A stretch of 64,000 nucleotides of DNA from Carposina sasakii. Its lineage: Eukaryota; Arthropoda; Insecta; Lepidoptera; Carposinidae. Of the stretch, positions 33,664 to 45,249 are shown piece by piece; within the stretch, counting starts at the first letter, position 1; every line of letters begins with the position of its first letter. The notes under the pieces are model-generated. The model made no database searches. It worked only from the letters and a program-made list of their open reading frames with translations, and was not told the origin of the DNA. The stretch spans positions 11,346,001 through 11,410,000 of the forward strand of contig CP053156.1 of assembly GCA_014607495.2 (NCBI GenBank), in the 5' to 3' direction. The translations under genes were made by a program, and so were the position numbers.

Positions 33664-34130
33664 ACCCCCGACGCAAAAACGACGGGGTGTTATAAGTTTG
33701 ACGCGTCTGTTTCTCTCTCTCTCTCTGTGTGTGTGTGTGTATGTGTATGTGTGTAAATATGTATATGTCTGTCTGTGGCATCGTAGCTCCCAAACGGATG
33801 ATCCGATTTTAATGTGGTTTTTTTTGTTTGAAAGGTATATCAGTCGAGAGTGTTCTTAACTATGTTGGACGCGACAAAATTTTATCAAAAATTTCATACG
33901 TACGGTTAATAGCAGGCCAAGATAACCATTTGCAGTTCAAAATAAGCGGTTATGCCTCCGACATAAAGGTGGCACAAAGTCCCAAGTAGATAGTCTGACA
34001 TGCTTTAGTTGGTACTTACGTAGTGTTAAAAGTGATTTTTTGCTTTTTACAGGGTTTCGCATTTTAAACCTTTTGTCATAATCATAACAATTGCGTGCTT
34101 TTTTTGGGTTTTCTTAAATTTTTAAAATTT
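33664..34130 (+). repeat. CCCCCGACGCAAAAA repeat, left copy
   Basis: Starts AACCCCCGACGCAAAAACG, then a TC/TG microsatellite (33711-33760), then CGTAGCTCCCAAACGGATGA, ending around TTTAAACCTTTTGTCATAAT. The reverse complement of most of this is at 35715-35990, so the two form a large inverted repeat. Confidence 0.7.
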
Positions 34131-34195
34131 TTGTTTGCATAATATAATAAATTTAGTTACTAATAATAAGTAATGTCATCAACTATATATCTACA

Positions 34196-34380
34196 GGGTG
34201 TTTTTTCGTTGCCACCCTTAACGAAGGGTATATACTTTATACTAGGAAACAATGTATTTTTTTTTATTTCTTGATCGGGCGAAATTTATAGTGACCAGTG
34301 TTTATGCAAGTTTTTTCATAGACAGATATTAATTATTTCTCGTGAAAAAATCTTGCTACACGCGTCAATGTGCATTTATT
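34196..34380 (+). mobile_element. Truncated MITE M1
   Basis: Left half of the family seen at 6240 and 38146 (CAGGGTGTTTTTTCGTTGCC). It stops after GTGCATTTAT, without the right terminus. Confidence 0.7.
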
Positions 34381-34463
34381 TAAAATATATTTATTTAATA
34401 ATTTAAATATAAGTAAAAGATTTTTCTTCAGTTAAACGATTTTATTGAAAACAAGTACGCTAA

Positions 34464-34630
34464 ATGTTACCGACAATCTGTATAATCCGGTATTGTTCAC
34501 AATACCTAGGTATACATTGCCTAGGTATTGTGAACAATACCTAAAACGTGTAGGTAATGAATGAAATATTACTTAATGTATACTTTGCCTAGGTTTTCTA
34601 TGCAATACCGAATTAGCAGTCGGTAATGTC
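34464..34630. mobile_element. Small foldback element with a perfect 22-bp hairpin
   Basis: GTTACCGAC near the left edge is matched by GTCGGTAAT near the right. Inside, 34489-34510 and 34520-34541 are exact reverse complements separated by a 9-nt loop (TATACATTG). Confidence 0.6.
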
Positions 34631-34774
34631 TATAAAAGAAGAGTTTCTGAAATTATTTAGGAAATCTATAAAATATTATTTAACAAAAATTCCTTCTGCT
34701 GTCGCGACACGCTCGCTACGCTCGGTCCGCTCGTGCGTTGTTATTTTAACAGTGCTATTATAACCTAACGTAAT

Positions 34775-35000
34775 CTACAGATATAATAAAAATGTAACGG
34801 ATCGCTGTCTGTACATGGAAGATATATGAGAAAAAATATTATAGGAGACCATTATTAACGCAATAGTACCCAAAATAATAATGTTTGTAATTTTTGTCTG
34901 TGTGTCTGTGCGTTTATGCATGCTGATCTCAGAAACGGTTGAACCGATTTCAAAGCAGTTGTCAGGAATATATTGTGAAATCAATATTCGTTCCCTAGTT
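34775..35000 (-). repeat. CGCGGACGGAGTC-family repeat, truncated copy
   Basis: Shares TAATAAAAATGTAACGGATC and GAAACGGTTGAACCGATTTC with 5341-5640 but stops after TCAGGAATATATTGTGA. Confidence 0.65.
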
Positions 35001-35112
35001 GGAAAGATCTAAGTATACATAGGGACGGACAGACAGCGGCAAGCGACTTTGTTTTATAATATGTAGTAATATTATAAAAGTATTTTCTTTTAATTTTATA
35101 ATTGGAATTTTA

Positions 35113-35470
35113 CGATGGGGTTGCGTCGTTTAATTACGGAGTTTCTATGGCCACACTCCAGCTCTATCATCAGATGATAGTAGATGAAACTAGTATCAAA
35201 GTACTCGTCAAGACGAATTAAACGAGCCCAAACTCGATGGGGTTGTGTCGTTAAATTACGGAGATTTCTATGGCAACCTTCCAGCTCCATTAGCAGACCT
35301 TGATCACCATATAGTATAAAAGAAGTCATCAAGTCGAATCGAATGAGCCCAAACTTGATGGGGTTGTATCATTTAATTACGAACTTTCTATGTCCACCTT
35401 CCAGCTCTGTCATCAGATCAGCTCTATGTCGTGATAATATTGTATTGATATCCGATTTATAGTACATGCA
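35113..35470. repeat. Three tandem units of about 122 bp
   Basis: Units begin GATGGGGTTG at about 35114, 35236 and 35357 and contain TTTCTATGGCCAC and CCAGCTC. Divergence between units suggests an older array. It sits between the two inverted CCCCCGAC repeats and may be the body of that element. Confidence 0.7.
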
Positions 35471-35714
35471 TGTAAAATTTTAGCTCAATCGGAAGCCAGG
35501 AAGTGGATCAAATTTAACTTGGACGATTTGATTACAGACATTGAAGACGAAGCTTGTAAAAAGCTTCATATTTTTATGCATATAAGTATATTATTTATTT
35601 TTTTAACGTTAGAATTTTGTGTTATTTTGTATATTTTATTATTTAACCTAGGCTCATTCCATAAAATTATACAATTTCCTGATCTAAACATGGGAATATA
35701 AATAAAAAAATTAA

Positions 35715-35990
35715 AAAAACCCCCGACCCAAAAAAAATACGCAATCATTATGACAAAAGGTTTAAAATGCTAAACCCTATAAAAATTTTACCCTATAAAG
35801 ATTTCCACCAAAAATAGCTAAGAACACTCTCGACCGATATACCTTTCAAACAAAAAAAAACCGCATTAAACTCGGATCATCCGTTTGGGAGCTACGATGC
35901 CACAGACAGTCATATAAGACACATTTACACACACACACATACATAGACACGTCAAACTTATACACCCCGTAGTTTTTGCGTCGGGGGTTA
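35715..35990 (-). repeat. CCCCCGACGCAAAAA repeat, right inverted copy
   Basis: Reverse complement of much of 33664-34130 (ATGACAAAAGGTTTAAAATG, CATCCGTTTGGGAGCTACGA, TTTTTGCGTCGGGGGTTAA). Confidence 0.7.
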
Positions 35991-37544
35991 AAAATGACTA
36001 AAACTTCACGGTGAATAAAAAATATTTACATGCGATTGCGACTCCTATTATTCCTATGTTCCTAGTGCCAGCGATAAGGTAAGGTAAGGTAATTCTTACA
36101 ATTTTATACTTTATTTAAATAGCATTACAGTTATTTTTCTTGATAAATATTTTTAGTTGAGTGTGTGTGTGTGTGTGTAGTAAACTGAACTGTGTGATTG
36201 ATTTATTGCTTTAACGTAAATGGCTATATGTCATAATCGGGTGCAAATGTGTACAACTTTAATACTAAGATATAAGGTTTAACTTAACAAACTTGTTACC
36301 CAACTTAAGTCTTTTTAATTATAAGCAACTCCAACAGTTTACATCTCTATAAGTACGTATAAAGTATTGATACGGAGACATCGATTAATGCTTGATGTAG
36401 TTTGAGACTGTGCATCTACCATTATATTTGATCGAAGTGGAAATATGAATGTTTTTCGATTTTATTTCCCATGAGTTCGAACTAGGTCGAGTACACCAAA
36501 TAATAAATATTACTGGCGTGGGCGCAAGCGACATAGACCCTGCGTCGTCGGCGCACAGCGCGGTACTGAGCGCCAGCGGGCACGAAGTTACTATTTAATG
36601 CTATTCAGAGAGCGTTAGAGTAGAATATCGCTTGCGCACTCAACATCTGATTGAGCTCAGAAGTAAAGAGCGTAAGTCTCAAAAAGATTTTTGTTAATTG
36701 TATGTTCAATTATGATTGTTTTTTTATTTTGGCTTTACAAAAGATCACTGTCATTATTATCTTGACATCCGAATTTATTTTAAACGCCTATCTCATGTAA
36801 TAGCCGAAATAAACGGAAAAATGTCTAAAAAACATGTAGATTTCAAAAAACAAAACTATCGAGCGAAAGTCATTAAATTATGTTTTTGGCTTTACACAGC
36901 GTGGTTAAGGGTACTAAGAATATACTGTAAAAGTCTCACATTAAACAAACATGCACCCCCTTCAGCATATTACATCAAAATGATGCTAAATAACGTCTGC
37001 TTCCTCTTAATAGATAGATAAATCTTAGATTAATGATAGGTCTTCGCTCTGGAAGCGGAGTGAATCTTTATTCTAAGAGATAAGTATAAAAACTCTATTT
37101 TTAACCGACTTCAAAAAGAGAGGTTATCAATTCGTCAGTATGTTTTTTTTTATATTTTTTATGTGTGTTACCTCAGAACTCCGTCATTTATGAACCGATT
37201 TCAATTTTTTTTTTATAGTTGGTCATGGTATACTTTCAGGTTGGTCCCATATTCACCACATCAGGATCTGATGATGGGATCTTGGAGAAATCGAGGGCAA
37301 TCCTCGAATATTGTAGGCACATGTAGTCTGTTTTTACTGAGCGTTTTAGTCACCTACATATAAAACATAACATGTGATGATGGAATCTCTAAGGAATCTA
37401 GGGATATCCTCAAATATAAGAGGCACGAGTAGTCCGTTTTTAGTTTTTTATAGAGAATTTTGATCAGCTACACATAATATAAAGGAAACGAGGGTCTGAT
37501 GATGGAGCTGCCGAAAAACAGATAGTGGAACTTTTTAGTAACAA
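35991..37544. other. Intergenic stretch with short simple repeats
   Basis: Contains GTAAG repeats (about 36078), a (GT)n run (about 36162-36178) and a GC-rich patch at about 36510-36620. No gene recognised. Confidence 0.45.
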
Positions 37545-37612
37545 AATCCCCCTATGGCAGGGGGAGGCCTACGTCCAGTAGTGGACTGCAATAGGCTTAT
37601 GAAGATGAAGAT
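37545..37612 (+). repeat. SINE-like tail (CCAGTAGTGGACTGCAATAG)
   Basis: Same core as 44299-44376, followed by a GAAGATGAAGAT simple tail, as expected for the 3' end of a short retroposon. Confidence 0.65.
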
Positions 37613-37815
37613 AATTGTATTAAGTCGTGAAATTGTATGTTGCGTTAAGCTGTGTCCGAAGTAAGATGGTTATAGAGGAAGAGGTAGACATGAGAATAAC
37701 GAGATGACGGATAATAGAGATAAATGAAAGAAGAGTACCTACATATTGCACCGACCTCAAATTATTGGGAACAGGGCAGGAAGAAGGAGTGTAATTATAT
37801 GTTGCTTAAATTAGA

Positions 37816-37960
37816 GTGTACATGGCTGTTGTGCTGCCAAATCTCTTATATTCCTCCGAGGCGTGGTGCATGTACCGTCGCCAGATACGCACTCTGCATC
37901 GATTCCACCTCAAGTGCCTCCGATCCAGCATGAACGCCAACTTAGTAATATTTAGGAGTA
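37816..37960 (+). pseudogene. LINE reverse-transcriptase C-terminal fragment
   Basis: Translates to a segment with [18 protein letters not shown] and a following [14 protein letters not shown], resembling the C-terminal part of insect LINE RTs (compare the common LLYGSETW motif). About 45 residues only, with no surrounding RT core. A (CAT)n-like run follows. Confidence 0.7.
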
Positions 37961-38145
37961 GAAGTGGTCGCCATGACCGAAATCGGTCGGAGGTCATCAT
38001 TATCATCATCATCATATTGTCAGACGTAAAGTTTCGAAGCCTAGTCCTTTTTCTCTTTTGTCATGTGGCCTATTTAACCATTTGCTGGCATATAAATCTG
38101 ACAATATTATGCCTCCTAAACTTCGTACACGGCTTAACGCAATAT

Positions 38146-38530
38146 ACAGGATGTTTTTTTGTGGCCACCTTTAACGAAGGGTACGTATTCTATACATGAA
38201 ATAAAGTAAGTTTATGCCAAAAAAAATGCTGGGATTTTTTTTTTTTTTTTTTTTTAATTTAAATTCCTTGATCGTGCGAAATTTATAGTGTCTAGTGTTT
38301 ATGTTAGTTTTTTTTATAGACAGATATTAATTATTTTTCGTGAAAAAATCCTGCTACGCGCGTCTATGTGCATTTATGCAGAAAAACGCAGTCTATTTAC
38401 TCAACTTTGGACCCTAATATTTTGGAAACCAGACACTTCCCAGGTATGCTTCCATGGAGAAAAATGATCGTGATGATGAGGAGATTCCGTAGTTTTCGGG
38501 AACGTTGACGACCAAAAATCACCTGTATAT
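38146..38530. mobile_element. MITE M1, second full copy
   Basis: Close to 6240-6592 throughout (CACCTTTAACGAAGGGTACG, CCCAGGTATGCTTCCATGGA), ending AAAAATCACCTGTATA. Confidence 0.8.
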
Positions 38531-38876
38531 TTGCCCTTTAGTAAAATTTTACTTTAGTAAGTTCGATTTTTGGGAGGAAGTCGGTTTTTCGTTTTAAAAA
38601 AATTATCTAAGTTCTACTTACCTAAGTATATGTATAACTCGATCGATGTTTCATATGTAATCGGCGATTAATTAACGAGAGACCTTGAGTCTGAAGTAAA
38701 TCATTGGGTTCATACCTGGTTCATACAGTGACGTGATTATAATTTATATAAAGTATAGTGTTCTGTGATACAAAGTCGCTAATGTGAAGAATTACATGTA
38801 AATAAATGATATGGCAGGCGAAACAAAACGCAAAATGAAAATGTCAATGTCATTATTCTGCAAAATGTCAATGTCA

Positions 38877-39298
38877 GCGGGATTCGGCGGGAAAAGCTGG
38901 AAGGGTGCGGGCTTAGATGAATTGGTGCGGGTGTAATTTTCTTGTGAAAATCAAAATTAATTTGTAAATGGCTTGAATGTGTCCGTAAAGTGATGTTTTC
39001 TGGTAGATAAGTTATATTTTGTTTGCTTGTGATGTGAATCTAGTGCGTATGCATGGTTTTATATGCAGGTAAGTAAAACTTTAGTCTGAATACCATCTCT
39101 TCGTGGGCTCATGTAAGTTGTTTCTGCAATTATTTTTCATTTTCACTAATTTTACACTTGTTCTTGAGGATTTTCCCGATGTTTCCATTCATCATCATTG
39201 TCATCCATCATAAATTCAGAAATCATTTACTAAAGACAATGGCTGTATGGGCTTAGTTCCCCTTGCCTTTCCTTCGGGATAAACTAAACAAAAAAAAG
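38877..39298 (+). mobile_element. Poly(A)-tailed retroposon R1, sense copy upstream of AAR2
   Basis: Begins GCGGGATTCGGCGGGAAAAG and ends CCTTCGGGATAAACTAAAC followed by A's, about 420 bp. Contains an exon-like GCAGGTAAGT donor. It ends 89 bp before the AAR2 start codon. Inverted and direct relatives at 39678-40090, 44811-45210, 45250-45656, 45991-46150 and 46821-46990. Confidence 0.75.
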
Positions 39299-39386
39299 CA
39301 ATATAAATATAAACAAAACATCGTAATTTTCGTCTAATTTCCCATGATTTTATTGATTTTCTCTCGATTTTCTGAATGAATACAAA

Positions 39387-42282
39387 ATGGATATGGACCA
39401 AGAAACAGCAAGAAAGCTTTTAATAGAAGGTGGGACGTTTGTTTTTCTAGGAGTTCCAGAAGAAACGCAATTCGGCATAGATATGCAATGCTGGAACACC
39501 GATGAAGATTTCAGAGGAATAAAGATGATTCCTCCAGGACTTCACTACCTACATTATTCTGGAGTCAGTAAGGGGACAGGCGACGTATCACCCAGGTATG
39601 ATAGTATGCAGAAATAGGGTCAGATATTCAATGGAAGCCAGTTAGTCAAGCTGGCTTGATTTGGCAAAGCATTTAGATTTTTTTTTTTTTTTTTTAGTTT
39701 ATCCCGAAGGAAAGGCAAGGGGAACTAAGCCCATACAGCCTAATCATTGTTTAGTAAAATGTATTCTGAATTTATGATGAATGACAATGATGATGAATGG
39801 AAACGTCGGGAAAATCCTCAAGAACAAGTGTAAAGTTAGTCAAAATGAAAAATTATTGCAGAAACAACTTACATGCGCCCATGAAGAGATCGTAATCCGG
39901 CTAAAGTTTTACTCGGCTTACCTGCGTATAAAACCATGCACACGCACTAGATTCACATCACAAGTAATCAAAATATAACTTATCTACCAGAAAACATCAC
40001 TTTACGGACACATGCAAGCCATTTACAAACAATTTTTCATTTTCACAAGAAAATTACACCTGCACCCTTCCAGTTTTTCCCGCCGAATCCAATTCAGAAA
40101 TTAATATTTATACTTACATAAATTAGGAATAGTAGCTAACACAATGTGCTGGATGGATATACCTAGAATACTCCTTGATAGATAATTTCTCATAATTATA
40201 CTTACAGATCTGGCTTTATGCATTTCTTTGAAAAGAAAACATTTCTTGTGAAAATGTGGGACAAAAAAACAGAAGATATCAGTAAAGAGGAAATAAGTGA
40301 AGAAAGCATACAACGGCTGTACACAAACTTATTGAATCTAGACAGATATTTGGCTCCATACCCTTATGAAATATGGCAGAAATGGAAATCGCTATCATCT
40401 CAAATAACTGGTAAGAAGTACAAACTTACTTGAAATAATTATATACAACCTATTCGACTGACATTAAACTAAGAATATATGTTTTGTTATAATATTTTAT
40501 ATTATATTATATACATGATAATTTTGTCTGTGACTTCTTTCTAACTGTTCTCTGAAACTTGATCAAGGTAGAGGCAGCATTAACTTTATCCCTCAGATAG
40601 GCTATCTGACTTTTGGAAAAATCATCACTTATAAAAAATAAATATAAACTTATTTATATATAACTTTTTTAAATATTTTTAGTTTTAAATCTATCTATCT
40701 ACTAAGTTCTGTTTGTGTATAAAAACTGATCAATCACTTATAAAATTTCAGCACCTCTAGCAGCAAAACTATCACCGGTCAGTGGTATAATAAGGGCATC
40801 AGTCGAACTGCTGTCCACACCAGACTCAGAAAGACCAAGGGGAGTGAAACCTTCAACACCCACCACTGAGAATCAGGAATCACAAGAGAACAAAGAAGAA
40901 ACTCCCTCATCTTCCACTGACACTGAAGAGTCTCCATCACAGTCTGATGCTAAGAAAGCTAAAAGGGTCACAAGAAAGGAAAAGGAGGAAGCTATGTTGC
41001 CACTTTTGAAACCGGCACCAGGTAAATTTAACATTCCTTTTGGATATTCTTCTGCCCACATCAGACTAGCTACACTGCATATTATTATAAATAGATTAGC
41101 TCACCTGGCATTGGCTTAATGAGGTCCAATTTGGCTCCAGCTGAAGCTTTGTCCCTTACTTACCCACAAACATTTTTTTAAAAATTGTGTCTTTCTATCA
41201 CAACTAAACTGAGCAAGCATGTGTAAACAGTCCACAGCATTGGATAGGTTGCATACTTACATACATTTTGATGTACACCTTCAGTAACTAAGTGATTTGT
41301 TACAGTGGCCATATGTCTATTTTGCATAGGGGTTCAGTACCTATTTATTGTTACTATTATATTATCTTAAATATTGCCTCCTCCTTACCAAAATGAGCTA
41401 TTCAGGGTCAAAATATAGCATTCCTTGTGTTTGTGCATTTGTTACAGCAATTTTCATTGAATTCCAGGTACAGCTATGCGGTTCACAGAGATCCCTCAGG
41501 ATAAATACCCACCTGGGTCCACACCAATGGAGATCACAAAGCATTATCTAGACCAGTCTTATACACTGGAGTTGATGATGTCCCAACATGATGAGTAAGC
41601 TAATATTTTTATCTTTTTCAAGGTTGCCCACAGCAGCTAGATGTGCTTGAAATCTCATTTTATATTGCATGATGTATATTCTGTTATTGCAAGATCTTTT
41701 ATCAGAACAACTGTAAACAATTAATTTTAGTCCTAGCAGATTTCCTAAAACCTAGGATAGAAGTTGTCATAATTTTAAAACTACCACAAACTTTCATGTT
41801 TATCAAGTACCTACTGTTGTGGCTGTTCATTATAACTATTAATTTATTTTTCCATTACTTTCAGACCATTACACATAATTGGAGAGTTGCAGTTTGCCTA
41901 CCTCTGTTTCCTAATTGGTCACTCACTTGAAGCCTTTGAACATTGGAAAAACCTTGTCATCCTACTCTGCTCCTGTGACGACGCCATACACAAACACCAT
42001 CAAGTTTTCGTGCAATTCATAAATACGATAGAAGTACAGATAGAGGAAATGCCAGAAGACTTCTTAGCAGACATTGTTATGAATAAGAACATAGTGTATA
42101 AGAAACTTAGAGAGTTATTCAGAACAGCACACATGAGCAATATTGATCAGAGACTGCTTTCAATGATGTCTAAATTTAAGAATAATTTAACTGAGAAATT
42201 ACAGTGGGACTTCACTGGATTAGATGCTGATGATGAAGATGAAAGACCTGTGATAGTGAAACTACATCAAGAGGATGATTAA
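39387..42282 (+). CDS. AAR2: AAR2 splicing factor homolog (five exons)
   Basis: Exons 39387-39595, 40208-40410, 40752-41021, 41468-41594 and 41865-42282 give 408 residues with consistent phases and GT-AG introns, close to the roughly 384 residues of vertebrate AAR2. AAR2 holds Prp8 during U5 snRNP biogenesis and is released before the mature particle forms. Recognised from the N-terminus (FGIDMQCWNTDEDFRGIKMI, then PPGLHYLHYS), PYPY..WQKW in exon 2, EITKH in exon 4 and LGELQFA-like GELQFAYLCFLIGHSLEAFE, HWK in exon 5. Exon 3 adds a low-complexity Ser/Glu/Lys-rich insert of about 60 residues. The ATG is the first in the open frame and matches the family start. Intron 1 holds an inverted R1 retroposon. 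Confidence 0.95.
39678..40090 (-). mobile_element. Retroposon R1, antisense copy in AAR2 intron 1
   Basis: Poly(T) at 39678-39696, then TTTATCCCGAAGGAAAGGCA through CTTCCAGTTTTTCCCGCCGA. Opposite orientation to 38877-39298, so the pair could fold back in a pre-mRNA spanning AAR2 exon 1. Confidence 0.8.
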
Positions 42283-42337
42283 ATGATTAGAATATCTACC
42301 TATACTTACAATTATTTAATTTACTATTGTGGTTGAT

Positions 42338-42473
42338 TCACACTTAAACCTAAAGTTAGTCCTACGCCTACCCATCACTTTCTGTTGCTGCAATTTTCAT
42401 AAATGGAAAGAGGCTAATGTTCAGTTTAGGTTTAAGCGCGGTGGTCAGAATCGACCACAATAAGAACATATAA
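42338..42473. mobile_element. MITE with CACACTTAAACCTAA arms (copy 1), between AAR2 and NIFK-like gene
   Basis: GTGGTTGATTCACACTTAAACC at left is mirrored by GGTTTAAGCGCGGTGGTCAG..AATCGACCAC at right. About 136 bp. Related copy at 43591-43735. Confidence 0.75.
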
Positions 42474-42785
42474 GTACAAAGTATATTATTCTATGATGTT
42501 CAGGCTTCCAGCACCTGCGTCTGCAAAGGTAAAGGGAAGGCTATCTGTTCCCAAATGAATTATTTACAAAAAAAAAGTCTGGGAAAAATATCTCGGCTCT
42601 CCAGGCTCGCTTTGCGAGACTCTGGGCAACCTCAAAAGGCTGCTATCTCTGGGGGAGTTAGGCTGGCTCGAGTAGAGAGCACACCACCCTTACGCAAAAT
42701 AGGCGCACAGTCGTCAAGAAACAAGCCCATTGTATCATACCATACAAAAAAGTCTAAAATGTGTAACTTATTTATTTTTAAACAT

Positions 42786-44746
42786 TTAAAGCTTTTTATT
42801 TTTCTTATTGTCTTTAACATCTTCAATCTTGATTTTAGGTTTAACTTTTGCTTCAACTTTTTTCTCAGGTTTACTTTCTTCTTTCTCAATCTTGACTTCT
42901 ATTGCTGATTGTAAAGCTAAAGGCACATCCACAGGTGTGAAGAAGTCATAATCAATACCTAAGGCCTTTAATTTCTTCTTTGTTTTGTTAAGTCTGCAAA
43001 AAAAACATAACATAAAAACTTTTCCAAATATTTTTTAACATATGGAAAGAAAAAACATAAAAACTTTGCCGCATTTTGTAACATAGAAATTAACTTACGT
43101 TGACAGCAATATCCTAGCTCTTTTCAAATCACCTTTGTCATCTACATTTGTGTTATGTGCCTGCCAACAAAATAACAATTCGGTAAGTATTTCTTAGTTT
43201 TAATAATCTCAACCTTCCACAGAAAAGATAATAACTGCTGCTAAAGATTGTTCAATTCAGGCCATCAGATATACAAATCTAGACTATGAACAAAATAATT
43301 AAACCTACCACAATATTATTTAAAAATTTCTACTGTTTGGCTATAGAAATGTAAATAATACCTTTTTGACCTTGAGTGTTTCATCTCTGGCAGGATTGCT
43401 TAGAGCATTCCAATTTTTCCTGAATGCTTTTCTCTGTTTATTTGGAGGTATGTAGGTAGCTACAAAAAAAACCAGGTTTAATGCTATTTAGATATTATAT
43501 TATATAGTCATCTCCATAATATAATTATGACTGCTAATTATAATATAAGTTCTATTATAGATAATACTATAAAAATAAAAATTAAATACTAGGGTCGATT
43601 CCGGCAGTCACACTTAAACCTAAGCCAAGTCAGGTCTATCTCTCTCCGTTCTTAACATAAATAGCTGAGAGAAAAAAGGACACAAGACTAATTTTACATT
43701 TAGGTTTAAGTGTGACTGCCTGAATCGACCATAATATTAACTTGTTAATTGTGTCAAAGAGCAACTGATTACACCTTCTGCTTGGAAGGTGCAGGTCTTA
43801 ACCACTGGGCTATCACCGCAACTGATAACTACACTCAAAAAGTGCTTAACTAATGTAAAGCTATCTAAAAAATACCTTTTAGTAGTCTCTTCCCCATTAA
43901 GTAGTTGTTCATGGTTTCTGCTACAATTTGAGCAACCTCTGGCTGCTGGAACTCCACAAATGCAAATCCCTTGGACTTGCCCGTCTTCTTTGACCTTATA
44001 ACCCTCACACTCGTCACACAGCCAAATTGTTTGAAGTACTGTGTCATTTCATGCTAAAATTACATAATGCAATTCAATAAGTTGTCAACATAAGTAGAAA
44101 AGATGGTTTATTTCAATCTGTTTGGCTGTTTATGACTGTGTAAAATAGTGACAATCATCTTCTATAATACATAGAATCATGCTGTGTGCATGTCTGCCCA
44201 TCGGTATCAAGGATATCAGGAGGTGGGCAGCAATGCCTCGCGTGATGGCAACATTGTCGCCACCACAACCCACCTACCCAGTGGTGACTATGGGCAAAAA
44301 CCCCCTATGGCAGTAGCCAAGTGGCATATCCTAGGGGAGGGCTACGTCCAGCAGTGGACTGCAATAGGCTGATATGTAAAGTAGGTATACAAAACGTCTA
44401 TATTTCACGTTATATATTAATATTAGAACTTATAACCTCACTACCATAGGACCTACCTCATAAAACCCATGTGGTATATGTGCCAAATACACTAATCCTC
44501 TTGGCACACGCTTAGTTTTGCGAACTTTTCCTTCTGCATTTATATCAATGGCATTTCCTTGTATAGATTCCACACTTTTTCTCTGTTAACATTAAATAAA
44601 GTTCAAAATAAATGACCATTTACCAAATGAAAACAAGGTAACCTCAAAATATTATTACTCCCTACCTTTATGAACTTCTTAATACCCTTGATGGACTTAA
44701 CAAATTGTTTCTGTTTTGTAGAATCTATTGCTACATTTTCTTCCAT
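42786..44746 (-). CDS. NIFK: NIFK-like nucleolar RRM protein (six exons)
   Basis: Exons on -: 44746-44666, 44582-44457, 44053-43876, 43459-43362, 43160-43099 and 42993-42786; phases fit and the product is 250 residues. One RRM is split over exons 2-4: RNP2-like [11 protein letters not shown]1 KGFAFVEF, then MGKRLLK. The N-terminus is basic ([24 protein letters not shown]) and the C-terminus is Lys-rich (KNKKL). This is the layout of NIFK/Nop15 proteins, which bind pre-rRNA and act in 60S subunit maturation in the nucleolus. The Ki-67 FHA-binding C-terminal part of vertebrates is not obvious here. AATAAA lies at 42776-42771, ten bases past the stop. Convergent with AAR2, about 500 bp between stops. 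Confidence 0.92.
43591..43735. mobile_element. MITE with CACACTTAAACCTAA arms (copy 2), in NIFK-like intron
   Basis: GGTCGATTCCGGCAGTCACA..CTTAAACCTAA is inverted at right as TTTAGGTTTAAGTGTGACTG..AATCGACC. Better preserved arms (about 30 bp) than copy 1. Confidence 0.85.
44190..44376 (+). repeat. SINE-like repeat in NIFK-like intron 2
   Basis: GGCAAAAACCCCCTATGGCA and CTACGTCCAGCAGTGGACTG match 490-760 and 37545-37612. Lies between exons 2 and 3. Confidence 0.7.
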
Positions 44747-44810
44747 TGTTATGTACTATTAGTTTGTTTTTCGAAAATAATTAGTCTTTTCGTGATCCTT
44801 TGCAATCAGT

Positions 44811-45210
44811 TGTTGTTGTTGTTTAGTTTATCCCGAAGGAAAGGCAAGGGGAACTAAGCCCATACAGCCATTGTCTTTAGTAAATGATTTCTGAATTTAT
44901 AATGGATGATAATGATGAATGGAAACGACGGGGAAATCCTCAAGAAGGAGTGGAAAATACCTCAAATCTAAAATAATTGCAGAAATAACTTACATGAGCC
45001 CATGTAGAGATCGTATTCCGGCTAAAGTTTTACTCGGCTTACCTGCATATAAAACCATGCACACGCACTAGATTCACATAACAAGTAAACAAAATATAAC
45101 TTATCTCCCAGAAAACATCACTTAACGGACACATGCAAGCCATTTACAAATAAATTTAGATTTTCACAAGAAAATTACACCCGCTCCCTTCCAGCTTTTC
45201 CCGCCGAATC
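44811..45210 (-). mobile_element. Retroposon R1, antisense copy with 14-bp target duplication
   Basis: CCTTTGCAATCAGT occurs directly before (44797-44810) and after (45212-45225) the copy, a target-site duplication typical of LINE-driven insertion. The insertion is about 50 bp upstream of the NIFK-like start codon, in its 5' flank or 5' UTR. Confidence 0.85.
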
Positions 45211-45249
45211 TCCTTTGCAATCAGTCCTATACTGCAATCAGTCGTTCGC

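Noticed and set aside
42555..42908. 117-codon plus ORF ending in Phe-rich text
   Set aside because: Antisense to the Lys-rich C-terminus of the NIFK-like gene.
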